Shown one piece after another: positions 41,143-51,761 of a stretch of DNA of 64,000 bases. Below the pieces are notes generated by a model. That model saw only the letters and a program-made list of their open reading frames with translations. It did no database searches and was not told the DNA's origin. The translations under genes were made by a program, and so were the position numbers. Each line of letters opens with the position of its first letter. The first letter of the stretch is position 1. The DNA comes from Fulvia fulva (lineage: Eukaryota; Ascomycota; Dothideomycetes; Mycosphaerellales; Mycosphaerellaceae): NCBI RefSeq assembly GCF_020509005.1, contig NC_063012.1, forward strand, positions 7,130,001 through 7,194,000. The letters run 5' to 3'.

Positions 41143-42073
41143 GATGAAGGCTTCCTGTGGGGGCACCGTCAACACTGTTTTGCTATCGGTGGTGTTGTGC
41201 TGGTGGAGATGTTCGACCTTGATCTTCGGTTGTCATCAGGCTTTATATTCGAAACCCAAACACCGGCACACTCGATGCGAAACCAAGCTGACAACGATGT
41301 TCAAACAGACCAAGATGCCGTGCCGGAGCAGTGATTGATGCTGTCCGACGAAGGTGGATGCCAGCGACGTTCAACGCTGGAGGCGAAACAATGAAGACGC
41401 GTGCGCGGCAAGCATGTTTGATTGATGCGGTGTGTCGCGTCACTTGATAGTCACCACGCGTGCAGTAGCAGCAGCATGGGTGGAGTATGTACGTTGCAGT
41501 GGAGGGGACATGCGGTTGTTGTTTGCGTAGGAGGTACGACCACCTGCGACCGACAACGGCCCACAGCAAAGTCTGCACAGCACAAGATTGGTGGCCACCG
41601 TTGTGAAAGGGATAGCTGGCTAAATACGTACCACGAAATGGCATGACTGCTTCTGAATGGCAAATCTGGTGCCGAAGATCGGCTTGTATGCATTCGAAGT
41701 TTGGTTCGACACACGGCGGTTTGATACACGTGACAGCTAAAGCCGATTTGTTCCTACAGCGGTTAGAGCTGTTGCAGAGCCATAGATAGTAACAAAGGCC
41801 AGCATGAGCTTACACGGCGTAGCAACGGGTGTTTGATCACTTTACCCATACTCAGGACGTTAATAGGACCATCAGACAGCCCAACAGACATGAGAGAAGG
41901 CCGCATTGCCATGCACCGTAGGTAGAATGATGATGGCGTTCACAGCGACAGTCAGAAGAAGACACTTTCTTCCACCGTTCGTTGCGTTGCTGCAGGGTCG
42001 TGGCGCCTCGGCGATCGAGAAGTGCGGGAGGCAACCCTGAAACGAAGGCTATTTTTGGGCGTGTGCTCAGTGC

Positions 42074-42108
42074 TGTGTGTGTGTGTGTGTGTGCGTGCGT
42101 GTGTGTGG
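42074..42108 (+). repeat. TG/CG dinucleotide microsatellite
   Basis: About 35 bp of nearly uninterrupted TG with two CG interruptions. Confidence 0.9.
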
Positions 42109-42240
42109 TCACTGGTGGTCGAGTCGTGCGCTCCGCCGCTTGTGGGCTGCGCTGCGCTTCGACCGCGAACAGCGTTTCTTCCACCATTCCTCGCATACCC
42201 GCACTGCGCACTGCCTTCTGCTGCTCACGGCAGCTCCGTC

Positions 42241-42264
42241 GACGACGACGACGACGACGACGAC
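42241..42264 (+). repeat. Trinucleotide (GAC)8 microsatellite
   Basis: Eight perfect copies of GAC in a non-coding stretch. Confidence 0.9.
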
Positions 42265-43674
42265 ACCCTTCTCCCGCCTTCCGAGCGACGACCTTTCTTG
42301 GACATTATTCTTGGACGAGCTTCTTCCTTCAACGCGGCCAGTCTGCACACAATCACGCGGCTCAGCACCTCGTGTGACGACCCGCGGCCTTCCTTTGTTC
42401 ACATCCGGCACAATCAATAGAGGCGCATCTGGACGTCTGCAAGAGCCTGTATACGTCGAGGACCGCCGCAGCTCCACCACTTCCTCTGGCCGCACCGTCG
42501 AGACGTACGAGCGCATTCCACACGATCCACAGCGCTTGCACTCGAGCAGCCGGCAGCATCGGCAGCGTGCTGACCTGCGTTGCATCTGGACCGGTCTTCT
42601 GAGCCGAGCATATCCAACAAGGCACCTCCTCGCAAGGCTACGAGCAATACACACTGCTTCGCACGCTCGCGGACAAGGCTGGCTCAGCTGGATCGAGACG
42701 AGCTCGGCGAGGTTCCTCCTACGTCAGGTAAGTTCGCCACGCCAACTGCAGGGGAGCTTCATACGGAACAGCAATCTTGAAGCACACAGTCAAGCTCGAA
42801 ATTGTCCTCACCATCCGTCACCCCTCTTATACCACCGATGCCACTGCTGGTGGCCATGCCTGTTCTTGTGCTGATTGGTTAGCAGCCATTTGTGCCAGCG
42901 CGTAGTCGCCGCTCTCCCATTGGCTCAGCGAATAGACGCCTTCTGGAAGCCGCTTGCTTCTGAGCGCCTCAGCTGGCCTCACATTCGTCTACACCTCTTG
43001 TCGCTCGGCTCTCGCGAGCGTCTATCTGCATGTCATAGCAGCCTGCTGCCCACTCAGCGATTTTCTCTCCTCTTGCACCTGCGTCCACGCGACCATGTGC
43101 TGAAGAGGTGCTAAGAAAAGCAGCGACCATCCTTTCCCGGGATCATTATACATTCTCTACCATCTAACCTCGACGCCAAAGGCGCATTGCCGCTCCCTCG
43201 TGTAGCATTTGGCGCCGTTGAGATCTGGCATCTCACCACTAACAGTTCTTCCTGGCGAAGGCTTTCCGGTACGTCCCTGTGTCGATTGCGCAACGTGAAC
43301 GCCGTTCACACCTCGTACCTGCAGCATGGCACTTTTGGGACGCCTGTCTCGGACACGTTGTGCTATCAATTGCAAGCGCCATGGATTGTCCACGTGCAAC
43401 CGAGCACCTTGATTGCTGTCCTTGCCCTTCCTTCGACGTCTTCATTGACCTCAGTCACTGCGTTGCTTGCTGCCCCGTCCATTGTTAGCTGGCTAACATG
43501 GCTTCTCCTAGATCTTTAATACCAAGCTGGCAACAGCGAGATACAAATCACGATCAAATCACCCAAAGAACACATGGACGCTTCTGGCAACATCGAAGGA
43601 TGAATGGCCACTCACCAGAAGTATCCCTCTTTTCTGTCCGATCAATTTTCTCACATCAGCACTCGCCAACCAAC

Positions 43675-46095
43675 ATGTCGCAGGCAGAGGAGCTGACAAA
43701 ACCTTCACCTCATTCTGCGACATCAGCGTCGCCCAGAAGCCTCTTTCCAGTGTCCGAGTATGACGGCGTGCTAAGGAGATTGCATCACCATAATTTGAGC
43801 GACTCGACAAATACAACCGGCTCCAACGACTCTTCGCCAACGACAACGATATCAACGGTAGACGACTCTAGTGCGACGGAGCCTTCACCTGGCTCGTCGC
43901 CAGAGTCACCGCCTCCAAGCACATTCTCGGTCGGCATGTTACGGCCGAGGACAGCCGATGACCATAGAGGTGCATTTTTCGAGCTCCAGAAGCATCCTCC
44001 ACCCAGGAAAGGTCGCAATCTCAAGAACCTGGCCGTGAACACCTCAAGACAACCAGGCCGAGCATTGTCCACGACGAGCCTACCGCTCAACGTCCCATCA
44101 GACGCGAATGCGACAATACTATCACCATCCTTCGTCAAGCCACCCACACCTCCTCGAAGGAAGCCCAGCAATCTCGGGCTGACGATACTGACACCAGCTC
44201 CTGCAAAGCAATTACCGCAGGAAGTCAGCCTCACTATCCCTCCCACACCGGGATATGGTCGCCCTAACACGCTGCGGCAATATCAATCATCCCCCTCATT
44301 ACCCTTAGTGCCTGGGTTGGGTCTGCCTCACAACAACCACATATTGCAACAGAGGACATTGGACACCATCTTTTCACCTCTTGAGCAGAAGGAGTCCATT
44401 CCAGTTGAGGACGAAGAGGAACAGAATTTCGAAATCCCTTTATCGCGAGAAGAAAAGCCTGAAGCCTACCCGCATGGACCTATATGCGTCTACGAGCCAG
44501 CGATAGATCTTTACCTTGAGCCCACGGCAGAGCAATGCCGACAGTATGATGTGGTCATGAATGTGGCCAGTGAGGTGCTGAATCCCATGGTCGAGCATGT
44601 TGATTGTGCACCAGCTCAACCAGACCTACGGATAGACGGCGGTGGAGGCATCCAATTCGCGCCCAAACGAACCAATTTGGTCGTCAAGTCTCAGATAGCA
44701 GCCCCGTCCACCGGCGATACCTCTCCGTCAACGCCCAAGGCGACTCCGCTGGAAGAACATTTCCTGCGACAGGACCTTCCTAGCATAGCGGAGAAGGAAC
44801 CGGAATATATCCACATCAAGTGGGAACACAACAGTGACATCGTCCCTGATCTTCTTGGCCTGGTAAAACTGATTGATGAGAAGGTCGGCCAGGGCAAACG
44901 TATTTTGATCCATTGTCAATGCGGCGTCAGTCGCTCAGCGAGTCTCGTCGTGGCATATGGGCTCTACAAAGATCCATCACTAAGCGTCCAGGAAGCATAT
45001 GACGCCGTCAAGAAGCGAAGCAAGTGGATCGGGCCCAACATGAACCTCATCATGCAGCTACAAGAGTTCAGGTCAAGTCTTGCACGTGGCGGCCTTCTGT
45101 CAGGCAACAGGGGTCTGAGCCCAATAGAGCCAAGCTCGGCTTTGAGTGAGTGGAAGGGACCATTCTCAAGCATGGCTTCGCCAGCGTCGACCCGGGATAT
45201 GCCGTTGTCAGCAGCAAGAGCGCCAACCAGCGACAGCAAGGCCGCTGATGGCCTGTCGGCTCTATCACCCGGTCCGTCCTCCGCGCCATCGGGTGTACCT
45301 TGGCCATCGACCGACAGGCGACAAGGCCGACCTTCTGTTTCGGTCAAGCCTGCTACGGCATATGTTGATCCTTCAGGCCATGTCGTGCCAGTATTGAATA
45401 TTGTGGACGCTGAGTCGAAACCTGCCGAGCGATTGTCGTTACCAAAACCACTGCCGTTCCGCAACAAGCCACCGACCCAGGAGCCTGCGGTGTCTTCACC
45501 ACGTTCCGCCGAGTTTGCCATGACACCCATCAAACCAGCAGAGGATGCTGATCCCGCTGATAGCTTTGGCATCCTCTCGCCGACATCAACTGAGTTCGCT
45601 TCCAATCCATTCGATAGATCAGCATTGCTGGCGTCGCTCGGCATGGGATCAATGGGCCCTGACGAACAAGCCCCTCGAAGATCCCTGTCGCTCCAAAAGC
45701 AAAAGGCACAGCCAGTAAGCAAGCAGCCCGATAGCCACCTCGACCCTGCAAGCACCGATGGAGGACGTCCACTCCGAGGGAAAATCTCTTCACCAAGTCT
45801 GCGAGAACAGCAGCAGCTTCAGAGCTTGCAGGCCAAGATCGAAGCATCGCTCCCAACGCGAACACTACCAAACCCGCAGTCGAGCGCAGAGGAGGACGAA
45901 CCATTAATGTCGCCCAGAGCCACAGAGTTCACACAGAACCCGTTCGCACTGGCGTTGAACATCCCCTCCATCACCACAACCTCCCCGCAACCCGCGAGCA
46001 ACGATGCCACGAGAAAGATCGACGAGGACCCTCGGAGTCCTGTTGCGCAAAAGGGCGCAAGTCCGATCACACGCAACATTTACACGTTTTTATGA
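43675..46095 (+). CDS. msg5: Dual-specificity MAP-kinase phosphatase, Msg5-like
   Basis: A single exon of 806 residues from ATG 43675 (MSQAEELTKPSPHS, in context CCAACATG); the open frame extends 59 codons further to ATG 43498. The N-terminal 280 residues are disordered and Ser/Thr/Pro-rich with likely MAP-kinase docking and phosphorylation sites (PTPPRRKPSNLGLTIL). The phosphatase domain spans about 280-480: YPHGPICVYEPAIDLYLEP, YDVVMNVASEV, IHIKWEHNSDIVPDL. The active-site loop HCQCGVSRSASLVVAYG has its catalytic Cys at about 414, followed by KKRSKWIGPNMNLIMQLQEF. Repeated SPRS/TEFA-NPF and SP(T/R)-TEF blocks in the tail (SPRSAEFAMTP, SPTSTEFASNPFD, SPRATEFTQNPFA) are a short internal repeat. 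Msg5-type enzymes switch off pheromone and cell-wall MAP kinases. Confidence 0.88.
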   Translation: MSQAEELTKPSPHSATSASPRSLFPVSEYDGVLRRLHHHNLSDSTNTTGSNDSSPTTTISTVDDSSATEPSPGSSPESPPPSTFSVGMLRPRTADDHRGAFFELQKHPPPRKGRNLKNLAVNTSRQPGRALSTTSLPLNVPSDANATILSPSFVKPPTPPRRKPSNLGLTILTPAPAKQLPQEVSLTIPPTPGYGRPNTLRQYQSSPSLPLVPGLGLPHNNHILQQRTLDTIFSPLEQKESIPVEDEEEQNFEIPLSREEKPEAYPHGPICVYEPAIDLYLEPTAEQCRQYDVVMNVASEVLNPMVEHVDCAPAQPDLRIDGGGGIQFAPKRTNLVVKSQIAAPSTGDTSPSTPKATPLEEHFLRQDLPSIAEKEPEYIHIKWEHNSDIVPDLLGLVKLIDEKVGQGKRILIHCQCGVSRSASLVVAYGLYKDPSLSVQEAYDAVKKRSKWIGPNMNLIMQLQEFRSSLARGGLLSGNRGLSPIEPSSALSEWKGPFSSMASPASTRDMPLSAARAPTSDSKAADGLSALSPGPSSAPSGVPWPSTDRRQGRPSVSVKPATAYVDPSGHVVPVLNIVDAESKPAERLSLPKPLPFRNKPPTQEPAVSSPRSAEFAMTPIKPAEDADPADSFGILSPTSTEFASNPFDRSALLASLGMGSMGPDEQAPRRSLSLQKQKAQPVSKQPDSHLDPASTDGGRPLRGKISSPSLREQQQLQSLQAKIEASLPTRTLPNPQSSAEEDEPLMSPRATEFTQNPFALALNIPSITTTSPQPASNDATRKIDEDPRSPVAQKGASPITRNIYTFL

Positions 46096-46929
46096 CAGCA
46101 CACGAAGAGGACATAGCCCCCTCAATTCTCTTCAGGAACACGGTTTGCAGTACGAATCGATCTTGCAAAGCCTAGAGATGTTAGATTTTTTTTTGCTTTT
46201 TGCATGGTGAGCATGGCGTAACGAGGGAATAGCAAAAAGGACCGTATCCCATCTGGCAGAGAGGCATCATGCACTGGCGTATTGTGGAGTCTTTGGGAAT
46301 ACCCTACCTGTGTGCGAGTGAGATACACCGCACTGTTTGGATGGGTTGGAGGCTGGGTTTGGCTGGGAGAGGTGGGTGGTTGTCACGCAGATAGGATGAT
46401 GACGTTGACCCGTAGCATATGGTGCGAGCTCAGTGTAGCTCAGTGTTATGTAAGAATACCCCTTTTGTTGTCTATGAGCCCGCTCTACATGCTCCCCATG
46501 TTCCACGTGCTATATGCATTCAAGCACTTTATCGCGGTTTCAAGGGAGCAAGACGCTATGTTGGGCGCCCTTGAATCTTGCTTGAGGGAGCTACAAGAGT
46601 TCATTGTCTGCGGGCTGCCGTCCAGAGCAGTACATCGATGCCCTGCATCCTGAAGCCCGGTGCAGCCAGCATGCCACTCCGAGTGGCTGGGAAGATTAGT
46701 TGGCTCCTGCTCATGTCTTGTAAAAGGGCGGCCATGGCGGTCGACTGCTCGCCTAACGACGTCCCACGCGCAACTACGCCAGTGGGCTGGGTAGACATCG
46801 ACCTTGGAACCGGCCATATTTCATACACGTTCCACGCAAGACTTCGTCAAGCGGCAGCATGGGTCTTGCCCACCGAATTCGCTTGATCGATGTAGCCTTG
46901 TTACGGGAGTGGTAAAGATCACTGGCCCT
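46096..46929. other. Convergent 3' region between the phosphatase and utp7
   Basis: This 834-bp region holds two 3' UTRs. A T-rich run (TTTTTTTTTGCTTTTT near 46185) could act in 3' end formation. No gene is supported. Confidence 0.5.
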
Positions 46930-48621
46930 TCATCCACCCTTCCTTGCGAATCTGCTGAGCGCTGGGCCTAGCTCCTCTGCCTGCCTGCCCTCCTTGATCT
47001 CCTTCACGCGTTGTCGTTGCTTCTCTCGCATTTCCATCACACGCATCTTGTGCTCGTCAATCACGTTCTTGTTGCCCTTCTTGCGGAGATACTTCCTCAG
47101 ACTGCTGTTTTTGCCACGGCCGCGGTTCTTCAGATCTTCGATGCGCTCCTTCTCGGCTTCGGCGCCGGTCTTGCGGTCGAGATCTTTTTCCAGCTTGCGT
47201 TGTTCGTGTGAGGCGGTGTCGAGGTTGCCGACGAAGTTGGGGTCTAGGCTTATTGTCTCGGGTTGCAGCTTGTTTAATAGAGACTTCACTTCGGCTTCTT
47301 GTCGTTGCTTTGAGTTCTCGTATGGGTTTTGTTCCATTGCATCGTAGTTGGCCTCGCCGGCTCCGGGTACGATGATGGACGAGAAGCCTTTGTTGTGGCC
47401 GATGCCGAGGGTGTCGGTGTAGGGACACCAGCGTACGCGCTCTACTGTTTCGCCTTGTGCTCCCCACGACATATATGGAGACTGCACCTTGACTTGTTCG
47501 ATGTCGGAACGGTGCTTTGAGAAGAGGTCCTTCCAAATAGAGGTCTGAGTGCCCCAGCCGACTGCGGTGAGGTTTGTGTCACTGATAGCAAGACTCGATC
47601 CAGGCTGTCGTAGGAAGTATTCGTGAACTGGCTTGAAGTTCCTTACGTCCCACACAGCCATCTTCATGTCTTGACCCGTGCTGACCATGTACCTGCCCTC
47701 CCTGTCCACAGCGAGTGAGCGGACTGGTCCACGATGGCAGAGCATCTTCACAAGCGGTGTTGTGACATTCGGTGACCATAATGAGACTGTGCCGTTCTGG
47801 TGGCCGACGTGCAGTATGGCGTTGTAGGGGTTCTGGCCGAAAGCTGTGGGCGTGCCTTGCTTGGTTCCCATTTGCATCACGAGCTTGCCGGTGCTGGTGT
47901 CTTGCCACTTCAGCCAGCCTGCATTGCCAATTGTGGCGAGGAGAAAGTGATACGGCAGGAACTCCATGTGCGTGACTTCGACGTGTTGGTCCAGTTTATG
48001 TATCTCCACGCCGTGATGATCATAGATGTAGACATTCTTCTTCTGCGCCACGGCAAAGTATTGATTGTTGTGCAGCCACTTCGCATCGCGCACAGTCTCT
48101 CCGAGCTGTAGCTCGCATCCCAACTTTCCACTTCTCCAATCGAATGTCGCGACATGACCTTTGCGACCGGCCAGCAGCAGATCTCGTCCGTTTCTCGTGT
48201 AGTCGTGGGTGTATGGCCCCAAGCCCAGATCCTTCAGCTCGAAGTTCTGTTTGGCTGTTTCCACTGCGACACTGGATCTGATCTCATCCTGCCGGACTTT
48301 GTATGTGCGTTCGAGTTCGCCTTCAGGCTCGAGGAAGCCAGACTGGTGCTCCAGCAGGATCTCGGCATCTTTGGCCTTGAGCGCTGCATCCTTGTACTGT
48401 CCTTCCAGCTTCTTCAGCGTCTCTCGCAGCTTCTTGTCCTTGATGCCCTTCGTCTGCACCGCCTTGCCTCTGCCATACCGCGCATTCGCTTCCTGCTGTC
48501 TCTTCTTCAACGCCGCATGCTCTGCACTCAGTCGCGCTGTGGGCCCGGCTCTTTTCTGCTGGCGCTGTACTTTGACCTTGCCATTCGCACCGACCAGATC
48601 AGTCGTCTCCACTTCCGCCAT
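46930..48621 (-). CDS. utp7: U3 snoRNP protein Utp7 (WDR46/BING4 family)
   Basis: A single exon; 563 residues from ATG 48621 (MAEVETTDLVG). An in-frame ATG at 48693 adds 24 residues without family character. The N-terminus is a Lys/Gln-rich coiled coil. A WD40 propeller follows: LGPYTHDYTRNGRDLLLAGR, VRDAKWLHNNQYFAVAQ, YIYDHHGVEIHKLDQH, HVGHQNGTVSLWSPN and GQDMKMAVWDVRN. The BING4 C-terminal signature is at WCPYTDTLGIGHNKGFSSII and IVPGAGEANYDAMEQNPYEN. The tail is highly basic (RGRGKNSSLRKYLRKKGNKN). Utp7 is part of the small-subunit processome needed for 18S rRNA maturation in the nucleolus and has been linked to kinetochores in yeast. It is divergent from aspartate aminotransferase. Confidence 0.95.
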   Translation of the reverse strand: MAEVETTDLVGANGKVKVQRQQKRAGPTARLSAEHAALKKRQQEANARYGRGKAVQTKGIKDKKLRETLKKLEGQYKDAALKAKDAEILLEHQSGFLEPEGELERTYKVRQDEIRSSVAVETAKQNFELKDLGLGPYTHDYTRNGRDLLLAGRKGHVATFDWRSGKLGCELQLGETVRDAKWLHNNQYFAVAQKKNVYIYDHHGVEIHKLDQHVEVTHMEFLPYHFLLATIGNAGWLKWQDTSTGKLVMQMGTKQGTPTAFGQNPYNAILHVGHQNGTVSLWSPNVTTPLVKMLCHRGPVRSLAVDREGRYMVSTGQDMKMAVWDVRNFKPVHEYFLRQPGSSLAISDTNLTAVGWGTQTSIWKDLFSKHRSDIEQVKVQSPYMSWGAQGETVERVRWCPYTDTLGIGHNKGFSSIIVPGAGEANYDAMEQNPYENSKQRQEAEVKSLLNKLQPETISLDPNFVGNLDTASHEQRKLEKDLDRKTGAEAEKERIEDLKNRGRGKNSSLRKYLRKKGNKNVIDEHKMRVMEMREKQRQRVKEIKEGRQAEELGPALSRFARKGG

Positions 48622-48929
48622 GATGTGTGCGCCTGAGATCACTTGGCCATATCGCTGGCATGTGCAAAAGTGGCCAGTCGATCTGAGATTCACCGCACTA
48701 GCGTGATCCCTGCAACACGGATCGGCGCCGAGGGTCGCCGACGGTCCCCTCGGTCCCCATCCCCATATATTTGCTTAGTACGTCTGGAGCTTCGCGCCCT
48801 TCATCGTGCGTTTCAAACTCCTTTCCATCAACCCATCATTCCAGTCGTTCCTTCGAACATCTGTCGAATCGCATCTTGGTCAATTGCAACCGCATCAACC
48901 TTCCATACACTCTTGGACCGACTCCAACC
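48622..48929. promoter_or_regulatory. Divergent promoter utp7 / aspartate aminotransferase
   Basis: The 308 bp between ATGs serve both genes. A CATATATT stretch near 48764 lies within it, about 165 bp before the aminotransferase start. Confidence 0.55.
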
Positions 48930-50213
48930 ATGATCGCCAAGTCCGCCCTCCAGCGAGCTGCCGCAGCTCCAGCTCGCAGCGCCTTCACCCAGCAGTCCAT
49001 CCGCGCCGCCTCAGCTTGGTCGAAGGTGCCTCAGGGCCCACCAGACGCCATCTTGGGTATCACCGAGGCATTCAAGAAGGACAGCAATTCACAAAAGATC
49101 AACCTTGGTGTTGGCGCATATCGTGACGACAAGGGCAAGCCATACGTTTTGCCCTCAGTGAAGCAGGCCGAGCAGAAGGTCGTCCAGGCCAACCTCGACA
49201 AGGAGTATGCCGGCATCACTGGTGTGCCAGACTTCACCAAGGCAGCTGCGCTCCTCGCCTACGGCCCAGACAGTGCTCCTCTCAAGGAGGGCCGCATCGT
49301 CATCACTCAGAGCATTTCTGGAACTGGCGCTCTCAGAATAGGCGGAGAGTTCCTCGCTCGACACTACCCACACGCCAAGAGCATCTACATCCCCACTCCG
49401 TCATGGGCGAACCACAAGGCCGTCTTCCTTGACAGCGGTCTTGAGGTCAAGCAATACCGATACTACAACAAGGACACCATCGGCCTGGACTTCGACGGAA
49501 TGGTCGCGGACATCAAGAGCATGCCAAAGAACTCCATCGTCCTCCTGCACGCCTGCGCACATAACCCAACCGGTATTGACCCAACAGAAGAGCAGTGGAA
49601 GGCCATCAGCGATGCCGTCAAGAAGGGCGAGCACTACCCATTCTTCGACATGGCATACCAGGGCTTCGCTTCAGGAGACACCGACAAGGACGCCTTTGCT
49701 CTGCGCTACTTCCTCAAGGAGGGCCACCAGCCATGTCTCGCGCAGTCGTTCGCGAAGAACATGGGTCTCTATGGTGAGCGTGTCGGTGCTTTCTCCATCG
49801 TCACCGCCTCCAGCGAGGAGAAGGCCCGTGTCGACTCGCAGGTCAAGATCCTCGTTCGCCCACTCTACTCCAACCCACCTGTCCATGGTGCTCGTGTTGC
49901 AAGCACCATCCTGAATGACCCCGCCCTCAACAAGCAGTGGCTCGGTGAGGTCAAGGGCATGGCCGACCGCATCATCAAGATGCGCGCGCTGCTCAAGGAC
50001 AACCTTTCCAAGCTCGGCAGCAAGCACAACTGGGACCACATCACCTCGCAGATTGGCATGTTCGCCTACACCGGCTTGACTGCCGAGCAGATGACCAAGC
50101 TGGCAGAGGAGCACTCGGTCTACGCTACCAAGGACGGTCGCATCAGTGTTGCTGGCATCACGTCCGAGAACGTCGGTCGCCTTGCCGAGGCCGTCTACAA
50201 GATCACTGGTTAG
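48930..50213 (+). CDS. AAT1: Aspartate aminotransferase, mitochondrial
   Basis: A single exon of 427 residues. It starts [19 protein letters not shown], an Arg/Ala-rich mitochondrial presequence; the open frame continues upstream but with leader-like sequence. The PLP-dependent class I fold shows [69 protein letters not shown] and [11 protein letters not shown]. The Schiff-base lysine lies in [18 protein letters not shown] (Lys about 276), with the late motif [13 protein letters not shown]. It interconverts aspartate + 2-oxoglutarate with oxaloacetate + glutamate and serves the malate-aspartate shuttle. Codon use is strongly C-ending (GCC, ATC, AAG), suggesting high expression. Confidence 0.97.
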   Translation: MIAKSALQRAAAAPARSAFTQQSIRAASAWSKVPQGPPDAILGITEAFKKDSNSQKINLGVGAYRDDKGKPYVLPSVKQAEQKVVQANLDKEYAGITGVPDFTKAAALLAYGPDSAPLKEGRIVITQSISGTGALRIGGEFLARHYPHAKSIYIPTPSWANHKAVFLDSGLEVKQYRYYNKDTIGLDFDGMVADIKSMPKNSIVLLHACAHNPTGIDPTEEQWKAISDAVKKGEHYPFFDMAYQGFASGDTDKDAFALRYFLKEGHQPCLAQSFAKNMGLYGERVGAFSIVTASSEEKARVDSQVKILVRPLYSNPPVHGARVASTILNDPALNKQWLGEVKGMADRIIKMRALLKDNLSKLGSKHNWDHITSQIGMFAYTGLTAEQMTKLAEEHSVYATKDGRISVAGITSENVGRLAEAVYKITG

Positions 50214-51761
50214 CGGTCTTGATACGACCAAGCCAGCTTCTCAATAGCGCCGCCGACGGCACACTACGGAAAGCAGAAAACTCTTCTATAGCTTGCAGTA
50301 CGACCGAATAGTCACAGCTGCAGCATGATGTACAATAGTTTGAAGCATTGACTAGCGGGCGGGGTGTGGAAGTACTTAGCCGCCAAGGCCATATACCGGA
50401 ATGAAGCACGATTCTACTATGTGATGCCGAGAAGCCCTCCTGTAAGCACTGCTGAGGCCAGCATAACAGCACGCCTTCACTTCATCACGTTAGGTTGTTT
50501 TTGTATGCTTGGCGGTGATTCTGTCCGTAGCAGGAGCTGCTGTAGCTGTCCCGATCCACGTGTCTGCCACTCGCATATCCGGAGATCGCTGGTAAGCTTA
50601 GCGTTTCCCGCAAGCTCCATGACCCTGGAACTCGACGATGTCGTCTTGATCAGGGCCCGGCGCATGCCAAAAAGGCTCTCAACGTCCGAGACAGCCATAC
50701 GTCACGGCCTGCGATTGGCATGGAGACCTCGAAAGCATCATCCTTTGCATGCCCCTTCAGCTCGAGATGGAGCAGCCATGCCGGAGCTATAAGAGGAGGA
50801 GAAAAGGTCGAGGCCCTAAGTTTGCGTAACTTCGGGCGAAAGATCGGCAAGCGCGACCCTGCATCGATTTTGACTTTGGAATGGTTTTGTGGAGGCTGTG
50901 ACATCATTTGAGACTTCAGAAATTGTCCTGTGCGCGTGAGAAGAGGTCGCAAGGGAGGGTGCGGTGCTGGGCGGGCGTACGGTGCGGTGCATAGCATAGT
51001 AGCAAAGCAGATATGTAGGGGCGAGGTGCCAGTTGTACATGCAGTGAATGCGCCGTCTCAGTAGAGGCCACACCGGCAGTGAGAAGCCAGTCGCAGTAGC
51101 AGCCGGGAAGAATGACGGAGTTGTCAGAACAGGACAACATGTCGTCTCCGGCAGCGTCAGATCAGCACAAAGACAGCGTGCCGGCGACAGGCTGGACGTT
51201 GGATGAGTGGAGAGCTCACCTATTAGCGTTCGATACTGGCAGGACAAGAAGTCGGTGCTCTCCAATTGACCCACCAAGGCAATCTCTACCCCTCGTCGAC
51301 GATTCTTCATCATCAACAACTGCACGCCTGCTACTCCCCGTCTCCCAGCAAACCGTCTCCGTCTCGCCTAACTCATCTAGAAACACCGACACGTGCGTAC
51401 CGTCGTGCCTGACTTGTTGGGAGCATCTCTTCAGCACTACCGCAGCAGGAAGCCACCGAGCACCTTGCCGCCCTCTTCGCCAGCTTCAGCTTCAACTACC
51501 CTAATTCAACCTTCTTGCTCCCACCGCGCCGTGCTGCACACACACTCCAGCTTGGACTGCCTGGAAGGTACTTGCGGCCAACCACCTTCTTACGTCACGC
51601 GTGCCGTCTCTCGAATTGACCAGCAACACCAGGCCGCATATTCACGCCCGTATCGCTAGACTAACCACCTCGACGCCCTACGTCGGACCGCCGACAGGTT
51701 CATCATTGTTCCGCGCCACACACCATAATCGCCATTCCACCTACCGCCCCCGCCCACAACT
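50214..51761. other. 1.5-kb region upstream of ypd1
   Basis: It carries the aminotransferase 3' UTR and the promoter and leader of ypd1. An ATG-started frame at 51112-51504 (130 codons, Ser/Thr-rich) could be an upstream ORF in a long leader or simply chance; it has no family match. No separate gene is claimed. Confidence 0.45.

Larger units (their letters stand above)
41143..43674 (+). other. 2.5-kb non-coding stretch: probable long leader of the phosphatase gene
   Basis: No family-like coding sequence was found here. It contains a TG microsatellite (about 42074-42108) and an eight-copy GAC repeat (42241-42264). Several open frames on both strands overlap these repeats and have compositions driven by them. 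An in-frame ATG at 43498 lies 59 codons ahead of my chosen phosphatase start. Long leaders with upstream ATGs are common for fungal signalling genes. Confidence 0.45.

Noticed and set aside
42022..42874. Overlapping open frames across the TG and GAC repeats
   Set aside because: Their sequences are dominated by Cys/Val or Thr runs encoded by microsatellites, and no frame resembles a known protein.
46485..46817. 110-codon minus-strand frame between the phosphatase and utp7
   Set aside because: It lies in a convergent 3' region, with no conserved composition or motif.
51112..51504. 130-codon ATG frame upstream of ypd1
   Set aside because: Ser/Thr-rich with no family match and no splice connection to ypd1 that I could support; kept only as a possible upstream ORF.
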